The notes under the pieces are model-generated. The model had not been told where the DNA came from. It was given only the letters and a program-made list of their open reading frames with translations, and made no database searches. The position numbers and the translations under genes were made by a program. A stretch of 64,000 bases of DNA from the NCBI GenBank assembly GCA_036346225.1, contig JARFIW010000658.1, positions 992,001-1,056,000 of the forward strand, in the 5' to 3' direction. The DNA is from Platerodrilus igneus. Taxonomy: Eukaryota > Arthropoda > Insecta > Coleoptera > Lycidae. Numbering within the stretch: the first letter of the stretch is position 1; every line of letters starts with the position of its first letter. Positions 22,880 to 33,429 of this stretch are shown here, one piece after another.

Positions 22880-23046
22880 GTATATTGGCCGTCGAGCTGA
22901 ATAAATTTTTTTTTCTGTTTTCCTTAGATTTTCAGGACCAAATTTTCTTTTAGTTTTTCCTATTAGAGTATATTGGTTCTTCGAGACGGAAATTGTTTTT
23001 GTGTTTCCAGTTTTCCTTTGGTTTTTTGGAACGAATTTGTCCAATT
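22880..23046. repeat. 88-bp tandem duplication
   Basis: GTATATTGG followed by a T-rich block and TTTTCCTTxGxTTTTxxGGA occurs at 22880 and again at 22968. The copies are moderately diverged. The duplication lies at the junction between the plus-strand gag remnant and the minus-strand BEL element. Confidence 0.6.
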
Positions 23047-23091
23047 AATTCGTTTTATATGTCATTACTAATTTAAAACTACAGAATCTTC

Positions 23092-24026
23092 CTAAACCAA
23101 ATCACTTTGTTTTCGTTTGCTACGAGTTGCTAGAAGGTCTAAATATTCATTGCATAATCGTTCCCGTACAGCAGCTCTTAAGTTTTGTAGGTAACGGGCA
23201 CGTTTGCTTAGGTGAGTCGTTTTGATTTGCTCTAAATCTAATAGATCCGCATTGTATATGTCGTTCAAAAACATTACTGGGGTTAAAGGTGTCAAACCAT
23301 CTTCATCCTGTGCAATGTAATGGACGAGAGTTTATGATCGCCTCACAGTCACGCATTGGTGTATATAGTTCTTCGTGATACAGCACTGCTTTACAAAAAA
23401 CTCGTCGCAGAAGCTCTAACTGTTCTTATGAGATGTTTCCACTATCAACTCCACCAAGCTCCATACGGTGGCTTAAATTTCCACTGAATACTTTTTAATC
23501 TTGCCTTTTCTATGATAATCTTCCAGTATAACTCCTTCTAATTTTTACCGTTTCCACAAAGTTTTTCCCATTATCGGAATATATTACATTCTATTGACCA
23601 AGACGACTGATAAACCTTCTCAGTGACTATAAAAATGACGCAGTGGTCATCGAGGATACAAGTTTCAAAAGTACTGCTTTATACACAGTACATGTGCATA
23701 CCACAATCCAACATTTCTTCTTTCCATTTAAGTAAACTGGCTGTGTTAGCTCAACCCCCATGATTTCAGATACTGCACTCAAATTAACACGATCAGCGAG
23801 GAGGGAACATGAAATGTTTGATAATGAACCTACGACATCTACTGCAACTATTTAATATCCTGCGAATCGTCTTTCAACATCTCAATATCCAACATCCTTC
23901 TCTTAAGGTAGACATTAACATATGGGTTCCAGCATGATCAAGCCGACGAGGTTTTTTTAAAATTACTATGGCGTGTTTGAAGGAAGCAAAACTAGACTGT
24001 GGAAATAAGGGGACAATTACTGTATA
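23092..24026 (-). pseudogene. BEL/Pao integrase, zinc-binding to C-terminal part
   Basis: Downstream of the SINE insertion the minus strand reads LDHAGTHMLMSTLREGCWIL, the histidine region of the integrase zinc-binding domain, then degenerate catalytic core. The C-terminal part is clearer: EAIINSRPL, LTPLTPVMFLND and LSKRARYLQNLRAAVRERLC, the usual end of BEL/Pao integrases, finishing at a stop near 23092. The DDE core residues could not be placed because of frame breaks. Confidence 0.8.
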
Positions 24027-24318
24027 CTACATTTGATTTTTCCAATGTTCAACACTTTGGCCAAGAACCGATTTTTTTTTACCTGGAAATTTTGATTTTT
24101 GCCGAACCCTTGCTGTTCCAAGTAAGGTCGAGACCTTAAACGTGCGTGACCAACACTAATACACGGGACCTACATTTTATCTCTCATCCGAACGAGGACG
24201 TATTTTTGTGAAAAATGCTCGCCTAACGTTTTTCAAGCGGGCCGTGTCGGTATTCGAACCCGGGACCTTGGGCATAGTAGTCCCACGCATACCAACTACG
24301 CCACGGAGCCGCCTGATG
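24027..24318 (-). mobile_element. tRNA-derived SINE, copy 2, nested in BEL/Pao integrase
   Basis: The best preserved tRNA head in the window: the minus strand begins GGCGGCTCCGTGGCGTAG, with intact-looking A and B boxes. The body matches the copy at 10707-11011 (ACGTTTAAGGTCTCGACCTT, AACAGCAAGGGTTCGGC). It is flanked by ATTACTGTATA (24016-24026) and ATTACTATATA (24319-24329), an 11-bp target duplication with one difference. BEL coding sense stops at KAKLLYS on one side and resumes with a PLIS-type block on the other, so the SINE is younger than the BEL copy. Confidence 0.9.
24249..24303 (-). promoter_or_regulatory. Internal RNA polymerase III promoter of SINE copy 2
   Basis: A box TGGCGTAGTTGG (24292-24303) fits TRGYNNANNNG. 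B box GGTTCGAATACC (24249-24260) fits GGTTCGANTCC except near its end. The spacing is tRNA-like. Confidence 0.75.
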
Positions 24319-24549
24319 ATTACTATATAGCAGTTTAGCTTTTACTTGAATAAATCCGTCGGTGTCGTTAAATATACGACGTTTGTTTAGGGATTCGAAT
24401 GCTCCCTTGTCACGGTATGCTTCATTTTGTACGAATAAACACAATTTTCTACCGTCGTACTTCAATTCTTCGACGTTTGCAAATATATCTTTGCTTCTGA
24501 TACCATTTGTTAATCTCGCACATCGATACAGAATCACAATCGCACTCAC
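24319..24549 (-). pseudogene. BEL/Pao region between RNase H and integrase zinc finger
   Basis: A minus-strand frame reads SAIVILYRCARLTNGIRSKD, an EAFESLNKRR-like block and DTDGFIQVKAKLLYS, which corresponds to the linker and start of the integrase zinc-binding domain (normally FIRVGGRL). It ends at the SINE. Confidence 0.7.
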
Positions 24550-24849
24550 TACGTAGGAATATCTAGATATGCGAGGACTCAGAATGTATCTGTATCGACA
24601 AATATAATTGTAACGGTCTTATTCCTTCCTCGATATACAACTTCTAAATCATAACATATGATATTCAGGTCCTTCCCATCATCGTGATGACAGGGGTACA
24701 ACCCCTCGACGTTAAATCGGCAGGATTTATATCTCTAAGTGCATGTCACCACTGATCCGTTGTAGTACATGAACGTATTTCTTTTGCCCTGCTTCCAACA
24801 AAAACGCCCCATTGTGCGTGTCTTGATTTAATTTAAACATCGAAACCTA

Positions 24850-25155
24850 TTACACCTTCATACCTTTCTTAACCTTCTCAACTAAACGAGTAGCGATGCA
24901 ACAGGTAAGCAATTCTAAACGAAGTATAGTCGTCTTTTTGATTGGCGATAAACGAGACTTCGCATGCACAAGTTGAACAGAAATATCAAAATTGTTTTTG
25001 TTACACAAAAAAACACAAGTGGCATAGGCATTCTGGCTCGCGTCTGAAAAAGAGTGCAACGTTGATGCTTCTCCGACGCCTATTTTAGGACTATTCATCT
25101 TGGTAATCGTATTTCGGATAATATAGAAAGCTGTTTCAACCACCTCATGAACCAC
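24850..25155 (-). pseudogene. BEL/Pao RNase H domain
   Basis: Contains HSFSDASQNAYATCVFL and VHAKSRLSPIKKTTILRLEL, the signature of BEL/Pao RNase H (FSDAS with the catalytic Asp, then K.R..P.K..T..RLEL). The second block is well conserved and the domain is open for about 100 residues. Confidence 0.85.
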
Positions 25156-25312
25156 TCGGAGACGTCATCAGGGGCTTGTTCATCCCAGCCAGTTTTTAAA
25201 CTTCAAGTTTCTTTAGGTAACAGTTTTGGGAGTAAGGTGAGTGGACACGTAAAACCTATTGGGTCAATAAGCTTATCTATAAACGATAGCATAATCTGTT
25301 TGGTTGATGTTA

Positions 25313-25992
25313 CTACTTCACCTGTTTTTTCGGTACAGCGCAGTACAGCAAATCTACATTTATATTCCACATAAGTCCGAGCAAATCCACGACTACCGTT
25401 TTACCAGTTTCGTTAACAGGGGTAGAGCTACGTAACGTATTGTCCCATCCACGCAACTCAAACTTGACATTCAACATTATTCTGAAAGTTTCTTGAATAA
25501 ATCTATTTAATTCATTGACACCTAGTAAATTTGTCAAACAATTGTCTGAGAAAAAATACAGCTCAATTTTTCAGTTGTCTCCACTGAATTTCCAGTGATT
25601 AAAGATAGATGATAGGTAATACAGGCTCCAAGCAAAAACGGACTGGCTGTCACACTAAACACGACACGTTTGTGTCGATATACAACAACTCTGTCCATTT
25701 GTGGGTTTCCCAATTTCAAACAATCGCGAACGGGTTTCGTAATGCGGATTTGTAGAAAAGCTTTTCGAATAACTGCTGTAACTCCATAATGATATTTTCT
25801 AAAACCTATAATCAAATTTGGTATAAGCACTAATAGGCTCCACCCTTGCTCCAAACAGTAATTTAAAGAAGGTCCTTTGGCGTGTGATGATGCTTCCAAA
25901 ACTGGCCTTATTCTTGTTGCCACACTCGCCCCCCTTATAACAACCCAATGTGGTAGATAATGAGAATGGTTAGTAAGTTCTTGAATGGACAA
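25313..25992 (-). pseudogene. BEL/Pao reverse transcriptase
   Basis: Seen in order on the minus strand: HYLPHWVVIR, RIRPVLEASSHAKGPSLNYC, FRKYHYGVTAVIRKAFLQIR (the usual AD.EKM.. block, with the first catalytic Asp lost), and VVFSVTASPFLLGACI. The frame shifts near 25535, where the catalytic Y/F-VDD box reads FFSDNCLT, so both Asp positions of the box are damaged. ELNRFIQETF and GWDNT follow. The gene is inactive. Confidence 0.85.
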
Positions 25993-25995
25993 TCT

Positions 25996-26450
25996 TTACA
26001 ATATCCTTGGGCATCTACTTTTCCAAAATCTCAAAATATCCTTGTAAATTACCAGTGTCTTGTAGACTTGTGAACTTATTAATAACCTGTTGTCTGCTAC
26101 GGATTTATTTAGAGTGATGCCGTCATCCTTAAGTTGATTAAGTAGTGCACCGCTATTCAAATGTGAAACGCTGCCATGTATCACGGGTCGATCTAAAGCT
26201 TCAATTAAATGCTTGTTGAACTCATTAAGTGTACAAATTGTCAATTTGTATCGATTATGAATTTTGGTATCCGACCTTATACCACCAAGCAATATGTGAC
26301 TAAGTTGTTCCATTCCAATTGAACTCAACTTCACCGATTTTACTTTTTTCTGTGATGTGGGATTGTTGAGAACCGTGTCAATCACAGCTCTAATGTTACG
26401 AGCTTCGTTGTCGATCCCGTTTAACGTAATAATTAACGTCTGAAGCTAAA
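25996..26450 (-). pseudogene. BEL/Pao aspartic-protease region
   Basis: Contains LSHILLGGIRSDTKIHNRYK, CTLNEFNKHLIEALDRPVIH, LKDDGITLNK and NRLLISSQVYK, which match the order of blocks in the BEL peptidase domain between gag and RT. The catalytic DSG motif was not found in frame, probably lost upstream. Confidence 0.7.
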
Positions 26451-27800
26451 TATACTGTGTACAACTTTTGGTTACCATCGCATCGGTGTTCCGCTAGTTA
26501 CCAGTCTTTGTTGTTGCTTTTGCTTCTACCCTTTGTTAATCTACAAGAATTGAACTCGGGGCATAATACAACATATTGTCGACCATTACACTGAGGGCAT
26601 TTTAACTTTGGTTCCACATCTCCTAGCTACGTGACCCGATTTTAATCATTGAAAACATAACCTTTTATTGCTGATAACTTTTTTTGTCTCCTCCCGCTTT
26701 AGAGAGGGTGCCTTAAAACAATCTTGACTAACGTATTGTTCCTCACAGAGGATGCAATCACTTCTCTCTTTGAACTGATTGCTTACCGACAGCAAATACG
26801 TTGCAGTAATTCACTCTTCCTCGTTTCTGACATGTTTTGGCCTACCTTTTAATTTTTATGCAGAACCAAAATCGCTGCAAGCCAGTAAGATACGTTCTTC
26901 TCCTACCACTTTCCCGCGTAAAAATACTATAAGTTTCTTCAACTGATGGGTGAGGTTGTGTTCACTTCCGTTGGTGCGATTTCTTTCCCATACATTAAAA
27001 ACTTCTTCGGGGAGGCACGGTTCAACTAATGAGTTCAACAGAATAAAATACTTGCCTGCTGTTACCCTCAAACTTTCTAGCTTATTATATAAAACCGACA
27101 AAGACTTTTTTCTTTAGGGTACATAGCATTAACAACAAGTCTCAGAAGCTTACGTACATTCACCTAAACGAGTACGTCATGACGCCCAAAACTGTTCAAC
27201 TAATTTTGGATAACGTCAGACGTCGCAGAGGAACTTTCACAAATCTCCCGTGCTTTAGTATGAAGGACGGTCGACTGCAGGAAATATTGAAATTTGTCTA
27301 CATCGGGATTCGGGATCTTCGCGAATCTTTGTAAATTGACTCGGAAAATATTAAAAAGGACTTGAGTGGAACTTTTTTATCTCAAAGTGCGAGAGCCTAA
27401 ATTTACATCCTAAATTACACCTGATGGGGGATTTAAATATGTGTTTGTATGTGTTTCCACTAATGGCTGTGCCGCTATCAAAACATCCTGATATATGTAT
27501 TGCGATTGTGTTTCATCAACAAACATTTCTTCAATCAACCTTTTATCGTTTTTCAGCAGTGCAGTGACTTGCTCATCGATTTTAAACAATAACGTTGTCC
27601 TGTCGTCTAACTTACGTAATAATTCTCCAACTTTGTTTACGACTCCGTACTGGAGCAGTGCTTTATCTAAAACTGCAACCGTTTTAGTGAAATCTGTAAT
27701 TAACGACGTGCTTCACTGTTTCTTCAAATTGTCCATTTCAGCTTTTAGTTGCACTTTAGTAGCCAATCGTATCCTTACAAACACTCTCTGTGTCCTGTCA
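26451..27800 (-). pseudogene. BEL/Pao gag with zinc knuckles
   Basis: The N-terminal part (27800-27490) is charged and helical (RIRLATKVQLKAEMDNLKK, a stop, then LLRKLDDRTTLLFKID). The central block at 27101-26856 has LYNKLESLRVTAGKYFILLN and EPCLPEEVFNVWERN, typical of BEL gag. The zinc region (26770-26550) shows CILCEEQYVSQDC, a degenerate CFQ.LKSGHVARRC and CPQCNGRQYVVLC. A TGA lies in the second knuckle, with further stops elsewhere. Confidence 0.85.
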
Positions 27801-27854
27801 GGGTTGTCATAACTTGTGCAAAGAAGGCTAGAACAATCGTTCTGGTCTTGTCAA

Positions 27855-27870
27855 TCAGGTTCGGAGCCCA
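27855..27870 (-). other. Candidate BEL/Pao primer-binding site
   Basis: Reading the minus strand, TATCGACAT (possible LTR end, CA) is followed by TGGGCTCCGAACCTGA, with the gag coding region beginning about 60 bp further on. Confidence 0.5.
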
Positions 27871-27872
27871 AT

Positions 27873-29033
27873 GTCGATATAGAAAAACTAGAACTAGACT
27901 ATTATATTCTGAAATACGTAAATTACAACATTTTTTCGGATGTTCTCTTGCTTTATCATTTTTCTTCACAACATCTTAATTTTGTTAATTTTATTACGAA
28001 CAACTAATTAAATTAATCATTAAGCAGGGATACTGGCATATGCTATAGTTGTATATCTACCAAATAACGAAGCAATAATTTTAAGCTAATACTTGAAATT
28101 AAAAACAAAGCAAATAAAAATATTCCAGTTGAAATAAATAAATAAAATGCCTTACTTTAACTGAGATGCATGAATATGTAAAATATGACAAGAATTCCTT
28201 AACTTATAAACAAATAAAAAGTAAAGAAGTATATAATACAACTTTTATATTAATTAAAATTTTAAAATAAAGAAAATTACATAAAATCTGTACAGCTATG
28301 CCTGTATAAGCAACAAAGATGATATGAATTAATATCATAAAAAGTAAATTTTTAACATAAAAAGGAAAAAGGAAAACCAATACTAAATTGCAACTTTTAC
28401 ATTCTTGCAGTTTCTATTAAAATGAATACTAGACGCGAAAACAAACTAATTTATCAAAACATAGACATTTAATTTCTTGTCGTTTAAATCAGAAACAGTT
28501 TTAAATGTCTTTGATGTATATTTCAAAGATTTTAATAATAATAAAATAACATATATTATCATCATAAATGACATTTTTTAAAACTGATTATTTGAACCGA
28601 TTTCCAACGCCATGCATAGATTTATGATTATAGCAATTTGAAACATCAAAGCAAAATATCTCCTACCGACATTGCAAAGTTGATATAAACGTACTAAAAC
28701 AACGCATTTTCTTAAGGTGCATAAAGATACGCGAATATTTGGAGCCATAGTATTTTTAGCAGAAACTCAAAAAGTTTTAGAGTATCAAACTGAAAACTCT
28801 GGCAAAAGAGACAAAACTAGCACTTTCATAAAAAACTGCAATACAGTTTCTTGCCTCTACGGCCGACTTTGAATTTGTATCTACTGTGGAATTTTGTTTC
28901 CTTCTTCAAAATTTAAAGCTGCAATTTTTATTAAGTTTATTTAAAGAGAAAAATTCTCCTACTTAAAATTTTTTAAAAATGAAGCTAATCGCAGAAGGCA
29001 ATAGTTTTAAATTATTATTGAAGCTATGAATAG
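27873..29033. other. AT-rich DNA; left part may be BEL LTR
   Basis: By position, some hundreds of bases from 27873 should be the BEL 5' LTR, but there is no second copy to define it. The remainder is very AT-rich with no coding sense. Confidence 0.4.
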
Positions 29034-29685
29034 TGTAGAGTCTATCGGTCTGTCTGTGAGTAGAATAATATTTCAGAATATAAACTAAATGTTTGAGTAC
29101 GAAAGACAATTGGTGTGCATGCTGTGGCGTGGCATCAAATGAATATGATAAAATCGGTCCTGCGGTGCAAGATCACTTAATTGACAGGTTTTTACACTCA
29201 AGAGATATTTAAATTACAATAAGAAACCTCGAGAACGTTATTTGCATATTCTGGGTTGTAGATTAATCGAGATCAATTAAGATGTATGTAAGTATGCGAG
29301 CATAATTATTACAAGTTCAGTTCTAATTACAGCATCGATTATAATAACAGTCTTGATCGAGCTTTGATTATGTTAGTTCTGAAGTTAGGTTCTAATTAAA
29401 TCTCTAATAATCGTACAGATACGATATAAATATTTATATAAATAACTGTTCATATAAATTACTATAGTGTTTATATAATCTAATTATTGCTTGGATAGCT
29501 AATTGCAATGCTTCGAGGTTAAGTTAACTAAAAAGATAATACTTGTATTGTTAGTTAAAGTTTTCACAATCAATCGTTGGGTGATATTTTAGAAATTTTA
29601 TGGTAAATACGAGTTGTTGAAAAAGGCTTGTATAACCAGAGTTTGAAAATAAAAATCTGCTGTTTTGCAAATAGTGTTCGTTACG
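29034..29685 (+). repeat. 5' LTR of Ty3-family element
   Basis: Starts TGTAGAGTCTATCGGTC and ends GTTCGTTACG, just before the PBS; the solo copies show the original end CGTTACA. Contains AATAAAAATCTGC near the 3' end. The 3' LTR, starting TGTAGCACCTATCGGTC, is collinear with it up to about 29475. Confidence 0.88.
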
Positions 29686-29686
29686 T

Positions 29687-29704
29687 TGGTGTCACCAATG
29701 GGAT
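29687..29704 (+). other. Primer-binding site of Ty3-family element
   Basis: TGGTGTCACCAATGGGAT lies 1-2 bp after the LTR end. TGGTGTC..A.TGGGAT is a common primer-binding-site pattern in Ty3 elements. Confidence 0.7.
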
Positions 29705-29784
29705 TTTAGTCAAAAGAAAGAATTTGAACGATTCTATTTCCATGTCAAAAACTCGTACCCAAAAGAAAATTGGCAGTAAAATTC

Positions 29785-30260
29785 TTTTGCACGAGAGCTA
29801 ACGGCTGGACCGATGGTGAAAGGGCAACCGCGTAGAATGTCACGGTACGAGGCTAGACCCTGAACATTCTGCATTCCATACCAAACCATGACCAAAGTAG
29901 CTACAGGGTCTTAATATCAAGGCTGGAACTGAGGTGCGGCAACAAGTATAGCACACTCAAGTGAAGAACCATTACTAACAGGTTAACAAAAACTTGCAGG
30001 AGTTTGAAACAGATATTACTCGCCTGGTGAGACGATCCTATCAAACAGCACCGTATAACTTTCTAGAGTTGGTGGCAGTTCAGACCATTAGTGATGGAAT
30101 ACGTGACGAGGAAATCGAGCAAGCATTACGGCTAATGCGGCTAAACACTTCGCGTCATGCGCTAGCTCATTTTATAGAGTTTGAGGCGGCAAAGCAAGAG
30201 ACACATTCAATCTATAACAAGGTACGGTGTTCTGGAGAGGAACGAAATCAAAAGAACGTG
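29785..30260 (+). pseudogene. Ty3-type gag (capsid) remnant
   Basis: The frame reads NGWTDGERATA, then after breaks LQEFETDITRLVRRSYQTAP, then LVAVQTISDGIRDEEIEQAL and LAHFIEFEAAKQ, which are classic positions of the Ty3/retrovirus-like capsid C-terminal half (the DGIRD..I..AL..A block). The upstream part is in the same region but interrupted by stops. The nucleocapsid zinc knuckle is not visible before the deletion near 30260-30600. Confidence 0.85.
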
Positions 30261-30609
30261 GGCGAGATGCTTTGACGGGTGCTACCTGACGAGCAATCAG
30301 AAAAAAAGAGGTCACAACGGTAGAATCGCGGATTTAGACACAAACAGAACCAATGTAAACGACTTAAGGAAGAATATGACGAACCGAAATAGAGGGGTCG
30401 ACGCAACGGGGCGAAAATAGACCTGCACAGGTTTTGTCCCGAAAACAGTCATCCACGTTGAGCGGATAAAATATGCTCTTGCTGGTCGGAGTACAGTACT
30501 CAGCGACAACTGGCAGCAAATACAAATGCGGAAGGAGTAAAAAATTACAAAAACTTAGGACAGTAGGCCGTTGAGTAGCACCTTGAAGTCGTACTGTGCA
30601 CAATGGGAT

Positions 30610-30840
30610 TCCCGAAAAGAAGAGAATGGATTTTTAGTGCAATTCTTGAATAATGGAGATGGATTCTTGGGTGCATTTCAGATGGTAGCTCCTAAAAGCC
30701 GAGTGTCATAGGTTTTAAGACATAATTTACATGATGGAACCTTGGGAGCACATTTCGGCGTTAAGAAGGCTATCGAGAAGATTTTACTGGGTAGACTACA
30801 AGGACGATGTCAAAGAGCTGTACCTTGAGTATTAGCTGTG
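30610..30840 (+). pseudogene. Ty3 integrase zinc-binding (H2C2) remnant
   Basis: Reads MVAPKSRVS, a stop, then LRHNLHDGTLGAHFGVKKAI, matching the H2C2 zinc-binding region that opens Ty3 integrases (LH....GGH.G..KT). Sequence then passes toward a CxxC-like LAVCTLG area in another frame. The catalytic core that should follow is missing. Confidence 0.8.
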
Positions 30841-30934
30841 TGCACCCTTGGATAACCGTAAGGCTCCCATGAAACAAACTAACAATTACGCTCGTAAGAA
30901 CGAATGGCGGCCCGGATAAAGCTATGATTGGTTC

Positions 30935-31390
30935 ATGTCTCAGTACAACGGCTCATGCAAAGCCACATTTGAAGTCACGGAAGAGATTCAAGGTGGTGAC
31001 CTATGCAATGTGCCAAAGGAATACTCTCTGGCACATTGTGTTGCGGTAGACGTTGATATGTGCCGAGGACTTACTCAGATGTTTAAAAATAAGTTTGATG
31101 ATCTTGATCAACTTTGCCGACAACAACCAAAGGCTTGAAAGAGCATACGGTAAAAGAACCGACATTATGGCATCTACTACTTGATGACTAAGCAGCAGCC
31201 TACTGGTAAACCGAATTACCAGGATCTGTAGAAGGCGTTAGTGGACCTCGAGCGCCAAATGATCAAATTTGAAGACAAGAAGGTGGCCATACTCAAGATC
31301 GATGGTTTGCACTGGAGGGTGGTCCGAATTATGCTAGAGGTTCTGTTTCATATTACTGGGGGTCCAGATCTTGGTGTGCGCTTACAATCT
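30935..31390 (+). pseudogene. OARD1/TARG1-like macrodomain inside a Ty3 element, degenerate
   Basis: Macrodomains of this type bind ADP-ribose and remove it from proteins or from O-acetyl-ADP-ribose. A single frame with two or three internal stops shows the order of the OARD1 family: EEIQGGDLCN, YSLAHCVAVDVDMCRG (nucleotide-binding loop), FKNKFDDLDQLCRQQ, IYYLMTK, KPNYQDL, and KVAILKID..LHW with the following helix VVRIMLEVLF. A Lys aligns with the catalytic Lys of TARG1 and an Asp with its catalytic Asp, but about four residues of the Gly-rich loop before that Asp are missing. It lies directly after the integrase remnant and inside the LTRs. It was either part of the element or inserted into it; the stops make this copy inactive. 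Confidence 0.75.
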
Positions 31391-31544
31391 AAATGGTACG
31401 GTGTCTGCTATGAAAAGTGTTCATTGCTAGATCTGTCAACACGTAAACTGTAGAAATGGTTTCGACTGTCCTTACCACCATATAGACTTTTAACGTCAGG
31501 GTCACAGAGTGCTCTGGAACAAAACAGCTTTAAGAGCTTAGCAA

Positions 31545-31963
31545 TGTAGCACCTATCGGTCTGTCCGTCATCAGAATAATACATCAGAATGTAAATGAAC
31601 TTGAATACAACAGCAAACGGTGTACACGCCAGATCCTGCAGTGCTAAATCACTTTATTGACACGTATGTGACTTTTACATTCAAGGATTATTACGATTAC
31701 AATAAGAAATTTTGATAATCTCATTTGCATATTCTGGGTCATGGTACATTAATCAAGAGCAATTAAAATGTATATAAATTTGCTGGCATAGTTATTGCAG
31801 GTTCAGTTTTAATTGCAGCTTTAATTATATTAATAGTCGTGATCGAGCTTTGATGATATTTATTCTGAAGTTACGTTCTAATTAGAGCTCTCATAGTCGT
31901 ACAGATGTGATATAAATGTTGATGTAAATAACTGTTCATATAAATTACTGTAGTGTTTATGTA
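31545..31963 (+). repeat. 3' LTR of Ty3-family element, truncated
   Basis: Collinear with the first roughly 440 bp of the 5' LTR (TGTAG.....CTATCGGTCTGTC to TTACTGTAGTGTTTAT), then similarity ends abruptly. The last third, with the expected CGTTACA end and target duplication, is absent. Confidence 0.85.
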
Positions 31964-32413
31964 TGTTGATGCGATAAAGAGGTCACAAAAGGTCATTGAA
32001 CGCTAAATTTTATGAAAAATTACCACTCAAAAAAAAGAAGACGGGAAAATTTAAAATTTCCTAAAATTTAATTTTTCTACCCTGTATAAACATAAGCGTA
32101 TTTCATTAGCACATAAAAAAGCCTTTATTAATTATGTAATCAAATCCCGCGTATTGCATTTATTGCAGAGTGTGAAAAGATTGTAAACTTAAAAATCCCA
32201 TCTTTAATTCGTGTGCGTAAGTAATTCTTCAGAGGTACCTTAAAACTAGCTTTTATTTTAAAATGTAAATACCCAAGCTATAACAAAAAAAGTACCATGG
32301 GAACATTTATAAATTTCATGCAATTAATTGAAAATGTTTATTCGTGTACAATTTTTCTAGGCTGTAATTTCAGAGGTTGTCTTAGAAACTTGATGAGTTA
32401 CTTTTGCCTGTAG

Positions 32414-32605
32414 ATGACTCGGACACAACTAAATGCCTTTATCGCTTGTGATTTCAAAACTAGTTGTTCTCAACATGCTTACGTCCAACATAAAGTTGTC
32501 GATTCGGGCCACACGGTGCCCCTAAAATTAAAAGTAACCAACCTAGTAGGGTATTATCCGAGCATCTTAGCCACTTTCCATCGGTTCGATAACTTATTCT
32601 TCAAG
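32414..32605 (+). CDS. Candidate internal coding exon, unrecognised host gene
   Basis: 192 bp, exactly 64 codons, phase 0 at both ends. Preceded by TTACTTTTGCCTGTAG and followed by GTAAAC. Two of three frames close quickly; the third is open throughout, with third-position G/C clearly above the flanks. The peptide begins MTRTQLNAFIACDFKTSC and later has HTVPLKLKVTNLVGYYPSI and ends FHRFDNLFFK, with the look of a folded, conserved domain rather than low complexity. ATG as first codon may be coincidental. I could not assign a family. It is the clearest single host exon in the window. Confidence 0.55.
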
Positions 32606-32964
32606 GTAAACTAATTTACTCAAATTCATGTATATTGTTGTGAATGTTAATATGTAGTTTTCTATATAAATAATTTTTCGTGTCGATAAAATAAATCAAT
32701 ATATTTTTGGTATAATTCAGGTAGATGAATTAAAATTGCTAATTGAAATTGCTTTGTGTAGTTTTCTCTATTTAATATATATGTAAAATTAACTTACGGA
32801 CAGGTTAAATAGAGAAAGGGACTATTTTATATTCTGTGTCGGCACAATTTCTTTAGTGCCTAGACAATGAGGTGATGGGCTCCAATTTGATATATTATTA
32901 ATGAAAACAAATGAATCATAAAACTTTAATAGTTTGGGTACAAAATTGCAAATATGATATCATT

Positions 32965-33185
32965 TCTAACCTTTTAAAACCGCCGTAATGAATTTGACAA
33001 CCTTTGGGCATGAACAATATATGACACAGAAATAATTCTTTCTTAAATCAAAAAAGCATGTAACCTAAAAATTATATTTCTTGAAGGAAGTAACCTAACC
33101 CTATTTGTGGAATTTACTAATACAAAGTTATTTAAATGAATTATCAATATAAACGTTTCAAAAGAGCGTCACAATTTAACTACTT
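32965..33185. repeat. Dispersed repeat, copy 2 (matches 7930-8130)
   Basis: Same blocks in the same order as copy 1: CTTTTAAAACCGCC, TAACCTAAAAATTATATTTC, TAACCTAACCCTATT, and CGTTTCAAAAG. The copies diverge by scattered substitutions and small indels. Confidence 0.75.
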
Positions 33186-33429
33186 AAAGGTAACGGTTGA
33201 TTATAATTTCATTCAAGTGGATCAATTGGTAATAATATATTTGATGTTTCTTTAATTATTTTCAAAGTTTTTATTATATGTATCTTTTTACAATTTTTTC
33301 TTCATTTTTTAGCGTTTTTTCTTATGATTATTTCCTTTAACTTTATTGAGAGTATGTTTATGTCTCGAATGCGACAACCTCAAAATTACCGTCCATTAAA
33401 CTAATTCGACCTAGGTCAAATTATTAGCT

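Larger units (their letters stand above)
23050..27872 (-). mobile_element. BEL/Pao LTR retrotransposon, decayed
   Basis: The minus strand carries, in order, gag, aspartic protease, reverse transcriptase, RNase H and integrase blocks in the BEL/Pao arrangement, with stops and shifts throughout. The 5' LTR edge is marked at 27872 by CA followed by a PBS-like sequence. The LTR body would run to higher coordinates but has no matching 3' LTR; the element breaks off after the integrase C-terminus, near the 88-bp duplication. A SINE interrupts the integrase region. Confidence 0.9.
29034..31963 (+). mobile_element. Ty3-family LTR retrotransposon, internally deleted, carrying a macrodomain remnant
   Basis: Two LTRs in the same orientation (29034-29685 and 31545-31963, the second truncated at its 3' end) bracket a 1.86-kb interior. 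That is far shorter than the 4-5 kb of an intact element: protease, RT, RNase H and the integrase core are missing. Remaining blocks are the PBS, gag, the integrase zinc-binding region and an OARD1-like macrodomain. The two LTRs are visibly diverged, so the insertion is old. Two antisense solo LTRs of the same family lie at 3768 and 38294. Confidence 0.9.

Noticed and set aside
24223..24549. Continuous 108-residue minus-strand frame
   Set aside because: It is a chimera of BEL coding sequence and the tRNA head of the SINE, joined by the insertion; not one gene.
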